Positions 10,900 through 20,693 of a stretch of DNA of 64,000 nt are shown here, in pieces. Under the pieces are notes generated by a model. It was given only the letters and a program-made list of their open reading frames with translations, was not told where the DNA came from and did no database searches. Position numbers and translations under genes: made by a program. The DNA lies in NCBI GenBank assembly GCA_016490735.1, contig JAEMWC010000010.1, positions 1,852,501-1,916,500 of the forward strand, given 5' to 3'. Position 1 is the first letter of the stretch. Every line of letters starts with the position of its first letter. This DNA comes from Pachyseris speciosa (Eukaryota; Cnidaria; Anthozoa; Scleractinia; Pachyseridae).

Positions 10900-11188
10900 T
10901 TTTGCCGTTTCTGTGATCTAGAGCAATACGCTTTCTGTTATGAACTGCACAAGATAAAAGTTGATCTTGTTTAATAATCCTTGTCATATCTTTGAGCGTG
11001 GGAAGGGTCATAACGTTTTTGGGTCATACAAGTGGGAGGGTTACAGTTTTTTCTGCAGGAAATTGGGGGAGGGCAAAAAAAATTTCACCTGGGGAAACAA
11101 ATTGCACCAGCCCTCCCCCTTTCTAATAAATGACAGGTCCCCAATTACTTTTATGATGCTACTCCTATTTTGTTCTCTTGACCATCTG

Positions 11189-11197
11189 GTGTAAAAT
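11189..11197 (+). repeat. 9-bp target-site duplication, left copy
   Basis: GTGTAAAAT directly before the left terminal repeat. The identical 9 bases follow the right terminal repeat at 12,698-12,706. Confidence 0.75.
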
Positions 11198-12697
11198 CGG
11201 CAGGTTTCTTTTGCGGGTCACAGGTCACATGTCACGGGTCACAGTGCACGGGTCATGGGTCACAGGTCATGGGTCACAGGTAATTTTTCTGAGAATTGTA
11301 CCACAAGAGTGACCTTGAAATAATGTGACAAATGACTACTTAAACCTTCTGTTTATTCAACAATTTATTTACAATGTTCTCAAAAAATGACATTTTCACA
11401 TCTTGATAAAATCAGTGAACACAACAAAAAGAAAACCGGAACAATCAAAAACCAATTCAATATTCATCAAGACTTCATGTGTTTTCCTGTGCTTTCATTT
11501 TTGTTTGGTTCATTGTTGTAAGTGGCTGTTTTGATTACTTTGCTTTTAGTTTTACTTTGTAGGATAGATATTGTTTCCTTTTGCCTTCCTGATATGTAGA
11601 ACTGCAATAAGACTGAGTGGTATGTAAATTAACCTACATGTTAAACAAATACTGAGTCCTGTAAGTATAACGAAAACGGGCGAGATCACTGTATGATGTA
11701 CACCTAATTGCAATAATGTTGTGTCAAGGGACTTCAAAAAGAAAGGAAAAAGGAATAAATTAGCATGTAAACCACGTTCCCGTACTTGATTATTCTAAAA
11801 GCAGTCGTGTATAGTGGTATGATAACAGGTACAAATTACTTTGCGTTGTGCGATTGTACATAAGAAAAAGTTGTTGTTTACAGCCACAGTTTATTCCAAA
11901 CTCATGCAAAATGAAAGCACTGGGAATAATGCAAGGCATTCTGATTAGATGATCATCGTAATTCATTTTTGCCTTTTTCATTCTGATATAGCATCGTTCT
12001 TGCAATTAGGCATATCTATGGTTTCTATCTTGCAACTGGGTCTCCGCCAAAGTTAAGAGGAACATTTTTCAATATAATTTAACTGCGTTCTAATTTGATA
12101 TATCCTTTAGCAATGTAATGAGATGAAACAAGAAAGACTTTATTGTGAGGTATAAAGAGCTCATAGGGGCAGTTCTTCTTGGAAACGTCTGATGTTCTGA
12201 CTTGCAGCAATTCCCACGAGACAAATCACCCTTTATTTGAACATCATCTGACTGCCTTTATGTCAACCCTTTATGGATTTAGTGTTAAAACAATGTCAAG
12301 GAACTATTTGCTTGAAATAAATTAATGTTAAAAAAAAACTGAATACAAGCATGTCAATCTTTCACTGGTGACGCAACAGTACTGAGTACAAGTGTAAGCG
12401 TGAGAATAAGGGCCCGTATTTCGCTGTACAAACTGGGCTAAACTCAAGCACAAGCACTACAAATCATCTTCCGAGAGGTATTTGCAAGTTATTATGTTTA
12501 ATTAGCATGTTTTGGTTCTCAGAATCTGCTGTTTAAATCGTTGCTGTCGTGAAATTCATTAGTTTTATTTTTAGTAAAAATCAAAGTATTCGAGCTTACA
12601 CTGAGTCAACGGGTAAAACAAAAAGATTCATTTTCTCCGTGACCTGTGACCTGTGATCTGTGACCCGTGACCCGTGACCCGCAAAAGAAATCCGCCA
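11198..12697. mobile_element. non-autonomous DNA transposon, 1.5 kb, GGGTCAC-repeat termini
   Basis: The left end CGGCAGGTTTCTTTTGCGGG runs into tandem GGTCAC(A/G) words (11,213-11,282). The right end is its inverted copy (GTGACCCGTGACCC ... GCAAAAGAAATCCGCCA, about 12,640-12,697). A perfect 9-bp duplication GTGTAAAAT flanks both ends, so this is a real insertion. Nine-base duplications are usual for Mutator-like elements, while hAT elements give eight. Subterminal repeated heptamers may be transposase-binding sites (inference). The interior is AT-rich with no open frame I can assign, so it is non-autonomous. It splits the surrounding repeat arms. Confidence 0.8.
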
Positions 12698-12706
12698 GTG
12701 TAAAAT
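12698..12706 (+). repeat. 9-bp target-site duplication, right copy
   Basis: GTGTAAAAT, identical to 11,189-11,197. Confidence 0.75.
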
Positions 12707-12764
12707 TACTTTTGAAAGGAAGGCCGATCGTTTGCCCCATGAAAAATATACCGTAAATCCTCCA

Positions 12765-12865
12765 TTAAGCTCCCACCCCTCCTCTCAAATAAGCCCCCTC
12801 CCATTTCAGAGGAAGAGAAGTTTTTAAGCCCCCTCTCTTTTAAGCCCCCTCCCTCCCCACTTATT
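12765..12865 (+). repeat. TAAGCCCCCTCCC-type dispersed repeat
   Basis: Several nearly identical words (AATAAGCCCCCTCCCATTTC, TTTTAAGCCCCCTCTC, TTTTAAGCCCCCTCCC) follow one another within 100 bases. The pattern looks like a short transposon end. No partner end was found. Confidence 0.4.
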
Positions 12866-12949
12866 TCACATAACCAAGTTAATAAATAATAGACTGTATT
12901 TGTAATTAATCACAACTGTAACACTTTATGTGGACTGATCCGGTATGTT

Positions 12950-13243
12950 TTATTCACGTGCTGAAAGTTCAGATTTGTTTTTGATTTCCGGCTGCATGAC
13001 CTCCAACTTCATGTGCTTGCGCTTTTCCACCTTGCTTTCTAGTTCTTTATGGATATTATTCATACTATCTTTTGGTTGTTTGAAAAAGCAAGGTTCCCAA
13101 GAAGTAACAAAATTATAATATGTTGAGGGAAGAGGTACAAAGTTCAGTTCAACTTTGGAATTTTTGGTGACCCTCCCCTTTTTGGCTACATAAAATTTAA
13201 TGACCCTCCCCCCATTGGCACCAGACCCCCCCTCTCTAAACAA
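12950..13243 (-). other. open frame of unknown status, 97 codons
   Basis: Minus-strand frame with a protein-like middle (PLPSTYYNFVTSWEPCFFKQ) and a charged end (HKELESKVEKRKHMKLEVMQ). Its first ~30 codons lie in the right repeat arm (13,140-13,240), so the start is not trustworthy. I do not recognise it. It may be a fragment of the same element as the relic at 10,600-10,899, which lies in the mirror position. Confidence 0.3.
13140..13240 (+). repeat. right arm, inner block, of the dispersed inverted repeat
   Basis: GGTGACCCTCCCCTTTTTGG and TTTAATGACCCTCCCCCC are the reverse complement of the block at 10,240-10,300. Confidence 0.65.
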
Positions 13244-13613
13244 TGACAGGTCTTAGCTTGCTTAAGCTTAACAAAGTGAAATAGCCTTACGCTTAGGCCA
13301 GGACCTCTAGCTTATCGCATCAAGTACTTGGAGGTACGGAAGAGGAACATCACTTGCTCACCAATTCGGTCATGCTTGACATTTATTCCGTATATATTAA
13401 AGTCCCACCTCCTTTGAGATTGAAGATTTTTGTGAGCGTAAATCCCTGCAGTCTGAACCTGTGCATCCGGCAAGGGTTTGAACTTGTACCAACTGAAGCA
13501 CTTTTCTTCTCACCGTTTTCATAAGGAATACAAGCCACTAGTGACAACGTGTCACCCAAGCCGAAAATGCTAAAAATGTCTAAGGCGCAAACACTAGATA
13601 CCAACCCCCCTCC

Positions 13614-13634
13614 AACCCTAACCCTAACCCTAAC
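13614..13634 (-). repeat. interstitial telomeric repeat (CCCTAA)3
   Basis: Three and a half CCCTAA units. Short internal stretches are common scars of break repair or of telomere-associated retroelements. There is no sign of a chromosome end. Confidence 0.8.
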
Positions 13635-13729
13635 AAATCCCTATGGCTTCCGTAGGCCGCCATCTTTGTTTACTTAGTAACCGAGCCTAACAGTGTACCC
13701 TCCCCTCCCCTGTAAGGTGATTTTGTCCC

Positions 13730-14300
13730 GTGTTCAATTTTTGATTTTCATCGAAGACCAAAATTAAAAAGAGGGTTTTGATTTCCAGTTTCTCACACGC
13801 GAGCGGTGTGTTCTTTATTCATTCAATGAGAGAAAGATCTAGAGTACGAGGGATTCAATTTTTATAAAATTAGATTTTTAGAATAATGGTGGCAATTTTC
13901 GTTTTTGATTTAGGAGGAAAATAAGAAAATCGAAAAAAGGAAAACTGTTTTTATTTTTTGTTTCGTTAGAAAATGACGAAAATTAAAAACAGGTCTCGAG
14001 AGTGATTTTTCTTTAATTCGACAATCAAAACTATTGATTTCAATTTTGATTTTTCCTTTTTCAATTTTGTTAAAAATGGAATGAATGGAAGGTGCACGGA
14101 AATTGATTTTGATTTTCAATTTTTAATACTGGATGAAAATCAATTGGACGAAAACCACACGGACCCCCACGGACCTCACAAGATAGTTCAAGGAAGAAGC
14201 TCAGTTAAATAATAAGGAGCAAGACTTGGCAATTTTGTAAAATTGGATTAGCTGTTGTAATTTCCTTCTACTACTAAGAATCCCCCAAGCACGTTCCTCG
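13730..14300. other. AT-rich stretch with right outer repeat arm
   Basis: No gene. The block at 14,075-14,165 (GCACGGAAATTGATTTTG ... CCACACGGACC) is the inverted partner of 10,137-10,215. The rest is T- and A-rich simple sequence. Confidence 0.5.
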
Positions 14301-14303
14301 TAT

Positions 14304-14576
14304 AAAAACGTAAAGCTTGTGGGATGTGGCTGGAGTGACAAGGATACTTCACGAGTTCATTTCATTGCTTGTTTTATTGATATGTGGGTACTTGAGCCCG
14401 AGCATTAGCTATGCCATGCTGATGAGGCCTAACAAGGCCGAAACAGCTGTCCATGGCTGCTAATGCTTGGGCTCAATCTTTGCTTTGGTAGATTTAAGGG
14501 GTAATGCCCGCTACCTTGTAGCCTTATTGCCCCTAGAGTGGCGTCAGCTTACTTGATCACATTACTTTGTGAAGTC
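14304..14576 (+). mobile_element. hammerhead-ribozyme repeat, copy 1
   Basis: A ~270-bp unit with an inverted flank on its left (ACGTAAAGCTTGTGGGATG ... GGATACTTCAC). Then come ATTGCTTGTTTTATTGATAT, the ribozyme (14,392-14,476), GGGGTAATGCCCGCTACCTT and a right part CAGCTTACTTGATCACATTA. The same parts recur at 20,694-21,005 (-) and 35,930-36,182 (+). No coding frame is present. It abuts the C-terminal end of the outer LINE at about 14,577. Such ribozyme-bearing non-coding repeats resemble retrozymes or PLE terminal repeats (established for animals); which of the two this is remains open. Confidence 0.75.
14392..14476 (+). ncRNA. type-I hammerhead ribozyme, copy 1
   Basis: All parts are present. 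Stem I is long: TTGAGCCCGAGCATTAGC pairs with GCTAATGCTTGGGCTCAA, then an internal loop TAT/T, then GCCATG with CATGGC. The core box is CTGATGA (14,419-14,425). Stem II is GGCC-TAACAA-GGCC (14,426-14,439), followed by GAAA (14,440-14,443). Stem III is the short palindrome ACAGCTGT, and the cleavage site is GTC (14,449-14,451). Every invariant base of the hammerhead core is intact, so this RNA should self-cleave after C14,451. The very short palindromic stem III suggests it works best as a dimer, as known for newt and PLE hammerheads. Confidence 0.93.
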
Positions 14577-15188
14577 CCTCGTACAGCCTTGCAGAGCTGG
14601 TTCCTTTAATGGCTCCTGTTACCACACTTGCAGCTTCATATTGAACGCTATCAAGTAAAGCTGAGTCACAATCATAACACTTGTTCCAAATAGCATCCCC
14701 ATATTCCATAAATGGTCTGATTAGACTTTTATACAAGGATGTTAAGGTGGAACGATCAAATTTTATTTAATACATTTTAGAATATTTAATCGCTTAGAAG
14801 CTAAGCTTTCTCATACTTCTGACTTATGTGATTTCTCCACGACATATCACTCAAAACGTTAAGCTTAAGTGAGAATGGGACTCAACACCTTTGACGACAT
14901 TGGAGTTCAGAAACGTGTTTGTTACGCTTCAGAGAAAATACAAACAGGACTCATGGTTACCAGTCGTTTATCAGCCCACACAGATATCTTATCAAAATCG
15001 GCAGAATTGAGAAGAGCAGCTCATAAGGCGTTGTAATCAGCAATTTCAAGTAGTGTAGTATTATGGGCATAGATCAAATGAAGGGAGGCGAGATCATCAG
15101 TAATATCATTGATGTAAATAAGAAAAAAAAGCGGACCTAACACCGACCCTTGAGGAACTCCAGATTTGACTGTTCGCCAGTCAGAGCA
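14577..15188 (-). pseudogene. outer LINE, reverse transcriptase C-terminal part
   Basis: Minus-strand remnant directly downstream of the 365-bp MITE. It begins with [20 protein letters not shown] (RT motif 4) and INDITDDL. The expected catalytic FADD region reads YAHNT, so the active site is lost. Thumb and C-terminal words follow with stops and shifts (DKISVWADK, ASKRLNILKCIK, TSSARLYEGLHK). The element belongs to the jockey/CR1-like group of non-LTR retrotransposons (family-level inference). It joins the hammerhead repeat at about 14,577. Confidence 0.75.
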
Positions 15189-15191
15189 TTA

Positions 15192-15556
15192 GGGAACTTA
15201 AGCAACGAGGACGACGACGACAACGAGAACGTCATAAGACAATAGACTTAATGAGCAAAAACAATGGCTCTGCACGTGCGTTTAACATTTTGGTACATTT
15301 CTTTGTCGTCTTCTGCATAACAACAACATGAAATGACCAAATTTTGTGTTTTCTCGAGAACGTGAGCGCATGACGGCAAGTTTTTCTTTCATTTCCTAAC
15401 CTTGACGGCGTTCATAGCAAATTAGTTATCGGACAGTTCGCCAGCATGTTTTAAATTGAGCAATTTCGAATAATCGCGAAAGAGTTACACAAACGAGAAG
15501 TTATATTTCGAAATAACGTTTTCGTTGCCGTCGTCGTCGTCGTTGCTTAAGCTCCC
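15192..15556. mobile_element. 365-bp MITE with TA target duplication
   Basis: Terminal inverted repeats of about 40 bp. The left reads GGGAACTTAAGCAACGAGGA then CGACGACGACAACGAGAACG; the right is its complement ending CGTTGCTTAAGCTCCC. A TA dinucleotide flanks both ends (15,190-15,191 and 15,557-15,558), as for Tc1/mariner-type insertion. There is no coding capacity. It sits inside the RT gene of the outer LINE, between codons for EGQ and the SDW...GVPQGS stretch. Confidence 0.88.
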
Positions 15557-15561
15557 TATTG

Positions 15562-15777
15562 TCCTTCTATAACTGCACGCTGTCTTCGGCTACGCAAGTA
15601 ACTCTCGAACCATGGAACTAATGGCGATTGCACACCTAGAGCCTCCAACTTACGCAACAAACCAGCGTGCCACACTTTATCAAATGCCCTGCTTATATCT
15701 AGGGAGACAGCTCGTACCTCTTTACCAACCTCCAAGGCTTCATAAATCTTGTGAACAAAGGAGATCAATTGGTTCAT
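15562..15777 (-). pseudogene. outer LINE, reverse transcriptase middle part
   Basis: About 72 residues in one open frame: LISFVHKIYEALEVGKEVRA, then the catalytic-motif region LDISRAFDKVWHAGLLRKL (RT motif A, with the first catalytic Asp) and VPWFESYLRSRRQRAVIEGQ. It continues upstream across the L1-like insertion from SGFRPGNSTMNQ (about 17,480) and downstream across the MITE. The three pieces form a colinear RT, which shows that both intervening elements inserted later. Confidence 0.88.
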
Positions 15778-15779
15778 TG

Positions 15780-15781
<2 letters not shown>
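15769..15781 (+). repeat. 13-bp target-site duplication of L1-like insertion, left copy
   Basis: TTGGTTCATTGTT, repeated exactly at 17,465-17,477. It lies at the point where the outer LINE RT is interrupted. Confidence 0.88.
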
Positions 15782-15829
<48 letters not shown>

Positions 15830-16025
15830 AGACATGTACAAAACGAAACTTGCTAATTATTAAATTGTAGCACATACAATATGCCTGCAACCGAAAGACA
15901 CTACACCTACTTACACTATAAAAGGTTACATGGCAGTGAAATAGAATAATAAAAATAGAATTGATAACAAAAGTAGCTAAATTGGAAACAATAAAGACAT
16001 AGATAAAATAAAGACATGGGCGCCA

Positions 16026-16448
16026 CTATGAAGCACTTAAACTGGTCAAATACTTGTTCCATTTGCGGTTAAAACTGGATTCATGTCTGGTGAATTTATT
16101 GATCTTAAATTCTATTTGATAAATATAATAAACTTTAGAGATAAATAGCCTCAGCGACGGGTGAATAAGTTTGCTCCTGCAATCGTAAATAATTTGCCTG
16201 GCAATGATTAGTAGATGGTTAAGTAAGAGAAAATCCTCCTTTCTGTCCCAAATTCCAAAAAGCTTATCCACCTCAGATAGATCTTCAAGTTTAATTTGTA
16301 TGTTATTGCACCAGTGAATAAATTCCAGCCAAAACCTCTCTGTTATGCAGCATGAAATGAATAAATGCTCAAGGGATTCGCTCTCTTCACCACAAAACGT
16401 ACATAATGCTGTCGGTTTCAACCCAACTTTGAGAAGAAAGGCATGCAT
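16026..16448 (-). pseudogene. L1-like ORF2 C-terminus with CCHC motif
   Basis: Open piece of 140 codons. Near its start is CTFCGEESESLEHLFISC, a C-x2-C ... H-x4-C zinc-binding motif found at the C-terminus of L1/Tx1-clade ORF2 proteins. The rest is helical and ends FNRKWNKYLTSLSAS. It overlaps the preceding open piece by 62 bases in another frame, so a frameshift separates them. The function in an intact element is RNA or target binding during integration. Confidence 0.8.
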
Positions 16449-16926
16449 TTGTAACTAAGTATCTGTTCAAAATTTTGTACTGAAACTCGCGCGTTTTTGT
16501 CTTCAAAGCTACTGTAAAAGGTAATCTGTAGATCTCCTTCCAATTGAAGCTTGCCTTACCAAATTTTTCCTCGAAATTTGCTTGCGCAGTTGGAGCACAC
16601 TCAAAGTTGGAGCGTATTTCCCTATAGACAGATTTAGATAGTGCTTTACATAGAGCCACGTTTTGTTTTTTTAAACGTAGTTCAAAATTATCTGTAAGAA
16701 CAAAGGCCTTTCTACTATTGTGCGTGTTATTTGTTAATGAGTTTCGGTACTGAGCTGGTAAAGCGTCAATGATCCTCATTAAGTAGAAAATCTCTAGAGG
16801 TAATAGACCTGATTGAATTAGATTTTTCCGCACCATCAGGTTGTTCTTGTCGTCCACTAGATCCTTTAACCTCACTATACCCTTTTTATAAAGTGAAGAA
16901 TGATATAATGGATTTTCCATCAACAC
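16387..16926 (-). pseudogene. L1-like ORF2, post-RT region
   Basis: Open piece of 179 codons with the recognisable ending FTVALKTKTREFQYKILNRY, which in L1-like ORF2 proteins precedes the zinc-binding end. It connects by a frameshift to 16,026-16,448. No catalytic residues are expected in this part. Confidence 0.72.
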
Positions 16927-17029
16927 AAATGTTCTGATTGTTCCATATAATCACCCTAGCTACATCATTACTCATCTGATCGTTTTTCATTTTCGATCCG
17001 ACTGAGATTTCTGCAAAGCATTTTAGACA

Positions 17030-17359
17030 CTATTCATAGAAATCGGGTAGCTTTATAGGAAGCTTTTTAACATCAAAATCACAGGCCAAGAGTAGCTTTC
17101 CACCAACTGGTTTCAAGTAATGCAAAAGGATCAATTTCCAACTGCTTGGTTGAGCTTCGGCTAACTTTTTACAGCACATGATCCGCTGTGTTTTAACAAC
17201 TGATTCCAAATGTGGCGCTTTCAAACCACCATTCTCTACATCGCCTATTAACGTTGACCTTTTGACTTTATCTTTTCCTTTCCAGATGAATTGAAATATT
17301 ATCTTATTCGCTTCTTTAATTACATCCTTGTTAACACTTACTAGACCAGCTCTGTACAT
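17030..17359 (-). pseudogene. L1-like ORF2, thumb/C-terminal region
   Basis: Open piece of 109 codons with IIFQFIWKGKDKVKRSTLIG and NGGLKAPHLESVVKTQRIMC, then KPVGGKLLLACDFD. This is the stretch after the RT palm in L1/Tx1-clade ORF2 (WKGK..I....L..GGL..PD). Upstream frame remnants continue to 17,464, where the element is truncated, so the RT catalytic core was never inserted. Confidence 0.78.
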
Positions 17360-17464
17360 AAAAATTCAACTTTCTCCATAGGCCTCTATCGTAAGTAAAA
17401 TGAATCCCCAGAATTTTGATTGCTTTTTTAACTTTGCTATTCGTATTCAAAACAGCTAAATATT

Positions 17465-17477
17465 TTGGTTCATTGTT
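17465..17477 (+). repeat. 13-bp target-site duplication of L1-like insertion, right copy
   Basis: TTGGTTCATTGTT, identical to 15,769-15,781. Confidence 0.88.
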
Positions 17478-17900
17478 GAATTACCAGGCCTGAAACCAGA
17501 CTGGAGGTTATCAAAGATAACCAATTTCCATCAAAAAATTATACAAGTGAAAAAAAAAAACTTTTTCACAGATCTTGGAAAAACTTGTCAGTAGAGAAAC
17601 AGGACGGTAATTCACTTTGCGTTGACGGTTGTCATTTTTAAATATAGGAATAATATTTGCAAGCTTCCACTCACTAGGATACTGACCAAGTGAAAAAGAC
17701 AAATTGATAAAACGAGTAAAATAGACCTGAAAACTCTCACTGCATAACTTAATAACCCTATTGCCAACCCCATCATACCCACATGCCTTAGAGATATCAA
17801 CGCCCTTCATCAGTTCAAGCATTTCAGGGAGTCTGATAAGTACTTTGTGGTATCCAGTTTTTGTTAAGTAGTTGTGGTTCTCGCGGTGTTCTTTGCACAC
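17466..17900 (-). pseudogene. outer LINE, reverse transcriptase N-terminal part
   Basis: Minus-strand RT start with MKGVDISKACGYDGVGNRVI, YPSEWKLANIIPIFKNDNRQ and NYRPVSLLTSFSKICEKV (RT motifs 1-2a, the palm entry). A small frameshift around 17,500-17,530 separates it from SGFRPGNSTMNQ, which then continues at 15,777 after the inserted L1-like element. It is the 5'-most recognised part of this jockey/CR1-like element. Sequence above 17,900 is not recognisable as its endonuclease. Confidence 0.85.
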
Positions 17901-18013
17901 GCAGACTTACAGCCTTGGTTAGTACCTTGGAAGCTTTTGCTTGGCATCGCGTTTAATATTCCCTTAGTCTAGGCCATTCAACCTGACAAACAGAGGGCGG
18001 GTATGACGCTTTA

Positions 18014-18537
18014 CTGGGCCGTAGCCAGACGAAAATAGTTATCGAGGCAAGACCGGTAAAAAGAATTAGTATATACCACACAAGTGAATAGTACTTTTCG
18101 CGCGCTCTGATTGGTTAACTCGGAGGTGAATAGCAAGTACTATTTAACGCCGAGCAGCCGGCGCGCGAGATTTTACAATTTCCGACCGCTTGATGGTATA
18201 TTGTTACACATAAAGTAATGTTTTGGTCCTCTATTATTCAGCTTGTGAGGTATATACTAACACAATTATTCACCTCAGTGTCGGTGAAAGTGGCTCGGTA
18301 AATATCCACCACTATTCACCTCCACTTCGGTGAATAATTGTTAAAAAATACACTTCTTTAATATTTATTATTTTTTCAATGTATAGAATCTTACAGGAAC
18401 GTCAAGAAAATACGTACGCAATTGCGAAAAAAAATTAAATTTTTCGTAAGACACGAAATAAAAGAACAAAAATACCGTAAATTGAACAATTTTACCGACG
18501 CAAGTGCCTCGCTTCGCTTCATACTAGCTACGGCCCA
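18014..18537. mobile_element. 524-bp MITE with GGGCCGTAGC ends
   Basis: Terminal inverted repeats TGGGCCGTAGC / GCTACGGCCCA, flanked on both sides by GCTTTA (18,008-18,013 and 18,538-18,543). The interior is AT-rich with repeated CACTTCGGTGAATA-like words. There is no open frame of note, so it depends on a transposase elsewhere. Confidence 0.72.
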
Positions 18538-18539
18538 GC

Positions 18540-20040
18540 TTTATAGTTCAACATCGAAATTGGCGGTTTGAAATTAGACGATTCGTATCCTGTAAACAAG
18601 AAGCCGAGCCGATGGGAGAATGCATATCGTTGTGCTTCTGGTGACACGATGAAGACATGGTGGCCAAGATGGCCTACCATGGGCCAATGTCGACCACTAT
18701 GGGATACTACGGCAATGGCCCGATATTAGCCAATATGCTGTGGGTTTAATGCACGAACAACTACCAAAGTAAGCCATCATAGGCCAATGTTTGCCTGTGG
18801 TCGATGTTACGTATTGCACGGAGTTGGTGCATGGGAATCCTGAGAGACTGATGAAGCTTGCGTGCGAAATGTTTTTCTTCGTTGCTTACTGAAGATAGCA
18901 GGAACACCACTTACGCACGCGAAAGAATCAAAGCTAGCCGCCCACTTGTCTACTATACGTACCCCGGTCTCCTTCGTAGCCATTATTTGGGTCGTCACGC
19001 AGAATGAAATAAATGCCTGAATTAAGCTGCCTTGATTTCTCCCTTATCAAGGGGTGTGTGTTTGGGGAGAATCCGAAAACAGATTTGTGATCTCAGATCA
19101 TATGGATTCCTCACCACCACAAAAAACGCAAGATCCGAAAAAGGATCATTTGCCATGGCAACGCGAGATAAAAAGACAATGATTCATCAATCTGTTGTTG
19201 TGAACTGTTGTCTCTCCTGAACATTTCAGCTGCAACAAGATATAACACCAGTCATCACTCAACGCACTCTATCACGTGGATATATTCTACTAAAAGTAGT
19301 ACTAAGGGTCCATTTAGCTAAAAATCCGCCACAAGAAAAGAAAAAGTTCAGTGATCGATAAAAACATTTGATAAAAACATGCCTGCTTAGTTACAAATCG
19401 ACGACTTTCAAGGATATTGTTGCACTCAAATTGCTTAGCTATAGCTGCAGGAAGTTGCGTGCAATTGCTGTAAAGTACCTTTTTCGTGTAGTTTTCTTGC
19501 GTGAAATTTGCGCAGAAACCTACCCTTTTTCGACCTCCTCGATCAAATGGCGCGAACAAACGTACGGTTCATGTACGGAAACTGTTGGGTACCATTTTGG
19601 CACGGAAAACCGCTTGTAAAAAATACTTTTTTTGGATCCTCTTTTCGAATGCTCTGGTGGTGAATCTCAGAAATCGGGATTTGGATTTGATCTGAAATAT
19701 TCACCCGGAGTGTGGATTTTATTGATTCATGATCCTGTTTTGGATTTCACCCCCCCCCCCCCCCCCCCAAAAAAAAAAAAAAAAACGCTAAATCCATTTT
19801 TGGATTCAGAAATCCGGATTTGGATCCCCCCCCCCCCGAACAAAAACGCATCCAAGGTGAAACATCTGAGAACCAACTACAGGGTTTGGATGTCGAGGGC
19901 GCAGAAGAGACCCGATGGGTAGAGGATAATTAAGTATTTATAATGTATGTGCAATAAATATATGTAATTAGTCAGTTACATTTTCTTATTATATTTCTAC
20001 ATTTTTTATTATATAATAACAAAAGCAATGCACACGCTCT
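18540..20040. other. non-coding stretch with simple repeats
   Basis: No supportable gene. A GGCCAA/ATGG-rich patch lies at 18,655-18,800. A poly-C run of about 20 followed by poly-A sits at 19,749-19,785, with near-identical words AAATC(G/C)GGATTTGGAT on either side (19,670 and 19,810), suggesting a small duplicated or hairpin element. Confidence 0.4.
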
Positions 20041-20079
20041 GATTGGTCAATCGGCTATGGTTTATTGTTCCAAAAATAT

Positions 20080-20222
20080 ACCACAAGTGTCTATGGTTTA
20101 TAGACATGATAAACCACCTGGGATGTTGGAAGAACACTCGAGCCGCAGGCGAGTGACTTACGAATTCTTCGAGTGTTCTTCCAACTCCCAAGTGGTTTGT
20201 CAGCTTATAAACCGTAGAAACC
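20080..20222. mobile_element. imperfect hairpin element (MITE-like)
   Basis: GGTTTATAGAC ... AAACCACCTGGGATGTTGGA is mirrored by TCCAACTCCCAAGTGGTTTG ... CTTATAAACC, with GAAGAACACTCGA / TCGAGTGTTCTTC on the inner arms. The fold is a single long hairpin with a small central loop. No target duplication was identified. Confidence 0.6.
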
Positions 20223-20693
20223 TGAGTAAAATTGTTTAAATAATGAATGTGGATTTTATCAGTTATGGAAGTAGGTTTTTTATGAATTTTTAATCCATTG
20301 TAAACTAAGCAAATTCAGCCATTTGACTGCAGTGTATTAAGTGAAATAAACCAACTATCTTTATCTAAAATGTGGGACCCTCAACAATAGAAGTAGCAGC
20401 TCAAGTGACAAAAGTCTATCAGTCATCCGGTGACAATTCTCTTATACTATTGCACAGGGAAGCCGGTTAATGCATAAGTAGTAGCATGGAAGTGTTTTGT
20501 GGAAAGAATTAACCTCCTTCCTGTGCTACGTTTTCTGTCATTTACTAGGCTGGAGCCACTATGATTGTATCGAGCAGTGCTGTGTGTGCCACAAAAAAGG
20601 TGTCGTACTGTATTTCGAAATGAAGTCGGCGATCAATTCCGGTGAAGTCACAGCTTTGGGGGGATTTTTGTGGGGTGGGCTTTTTTCATTTTA

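Larger units (their letters stand above)
15782..17464 (-). mobile_element. 5'-truncated L1/Tx1-like LINE inserted into another LINE
   Basis: A 1.68-kb insertion bounded by 13-bp duplications. Its 3' end is a (TAA)n tail on the minus strand (plus-strand TTATTATT, 15,783-15,828). Coding remnants run from KKAIKILGIHFTYDRGLWRK at the truncated 5' end, through FIWKGKDKVKRSTLIGD, to a zinc-binding C-terminus. Several frameshifts separate the open pieces (17,359-17,030; 16,926-16,387; 16,448-16,026). The 5' truncation, TSD and simple tail are the marks of target-primed reverse transcription. Confidence 0.88.

Noticed and set aside
13614..13634. Chromosome end
   Set aside because: Only about 21 bp of CCCTAA with repeats on both sides.
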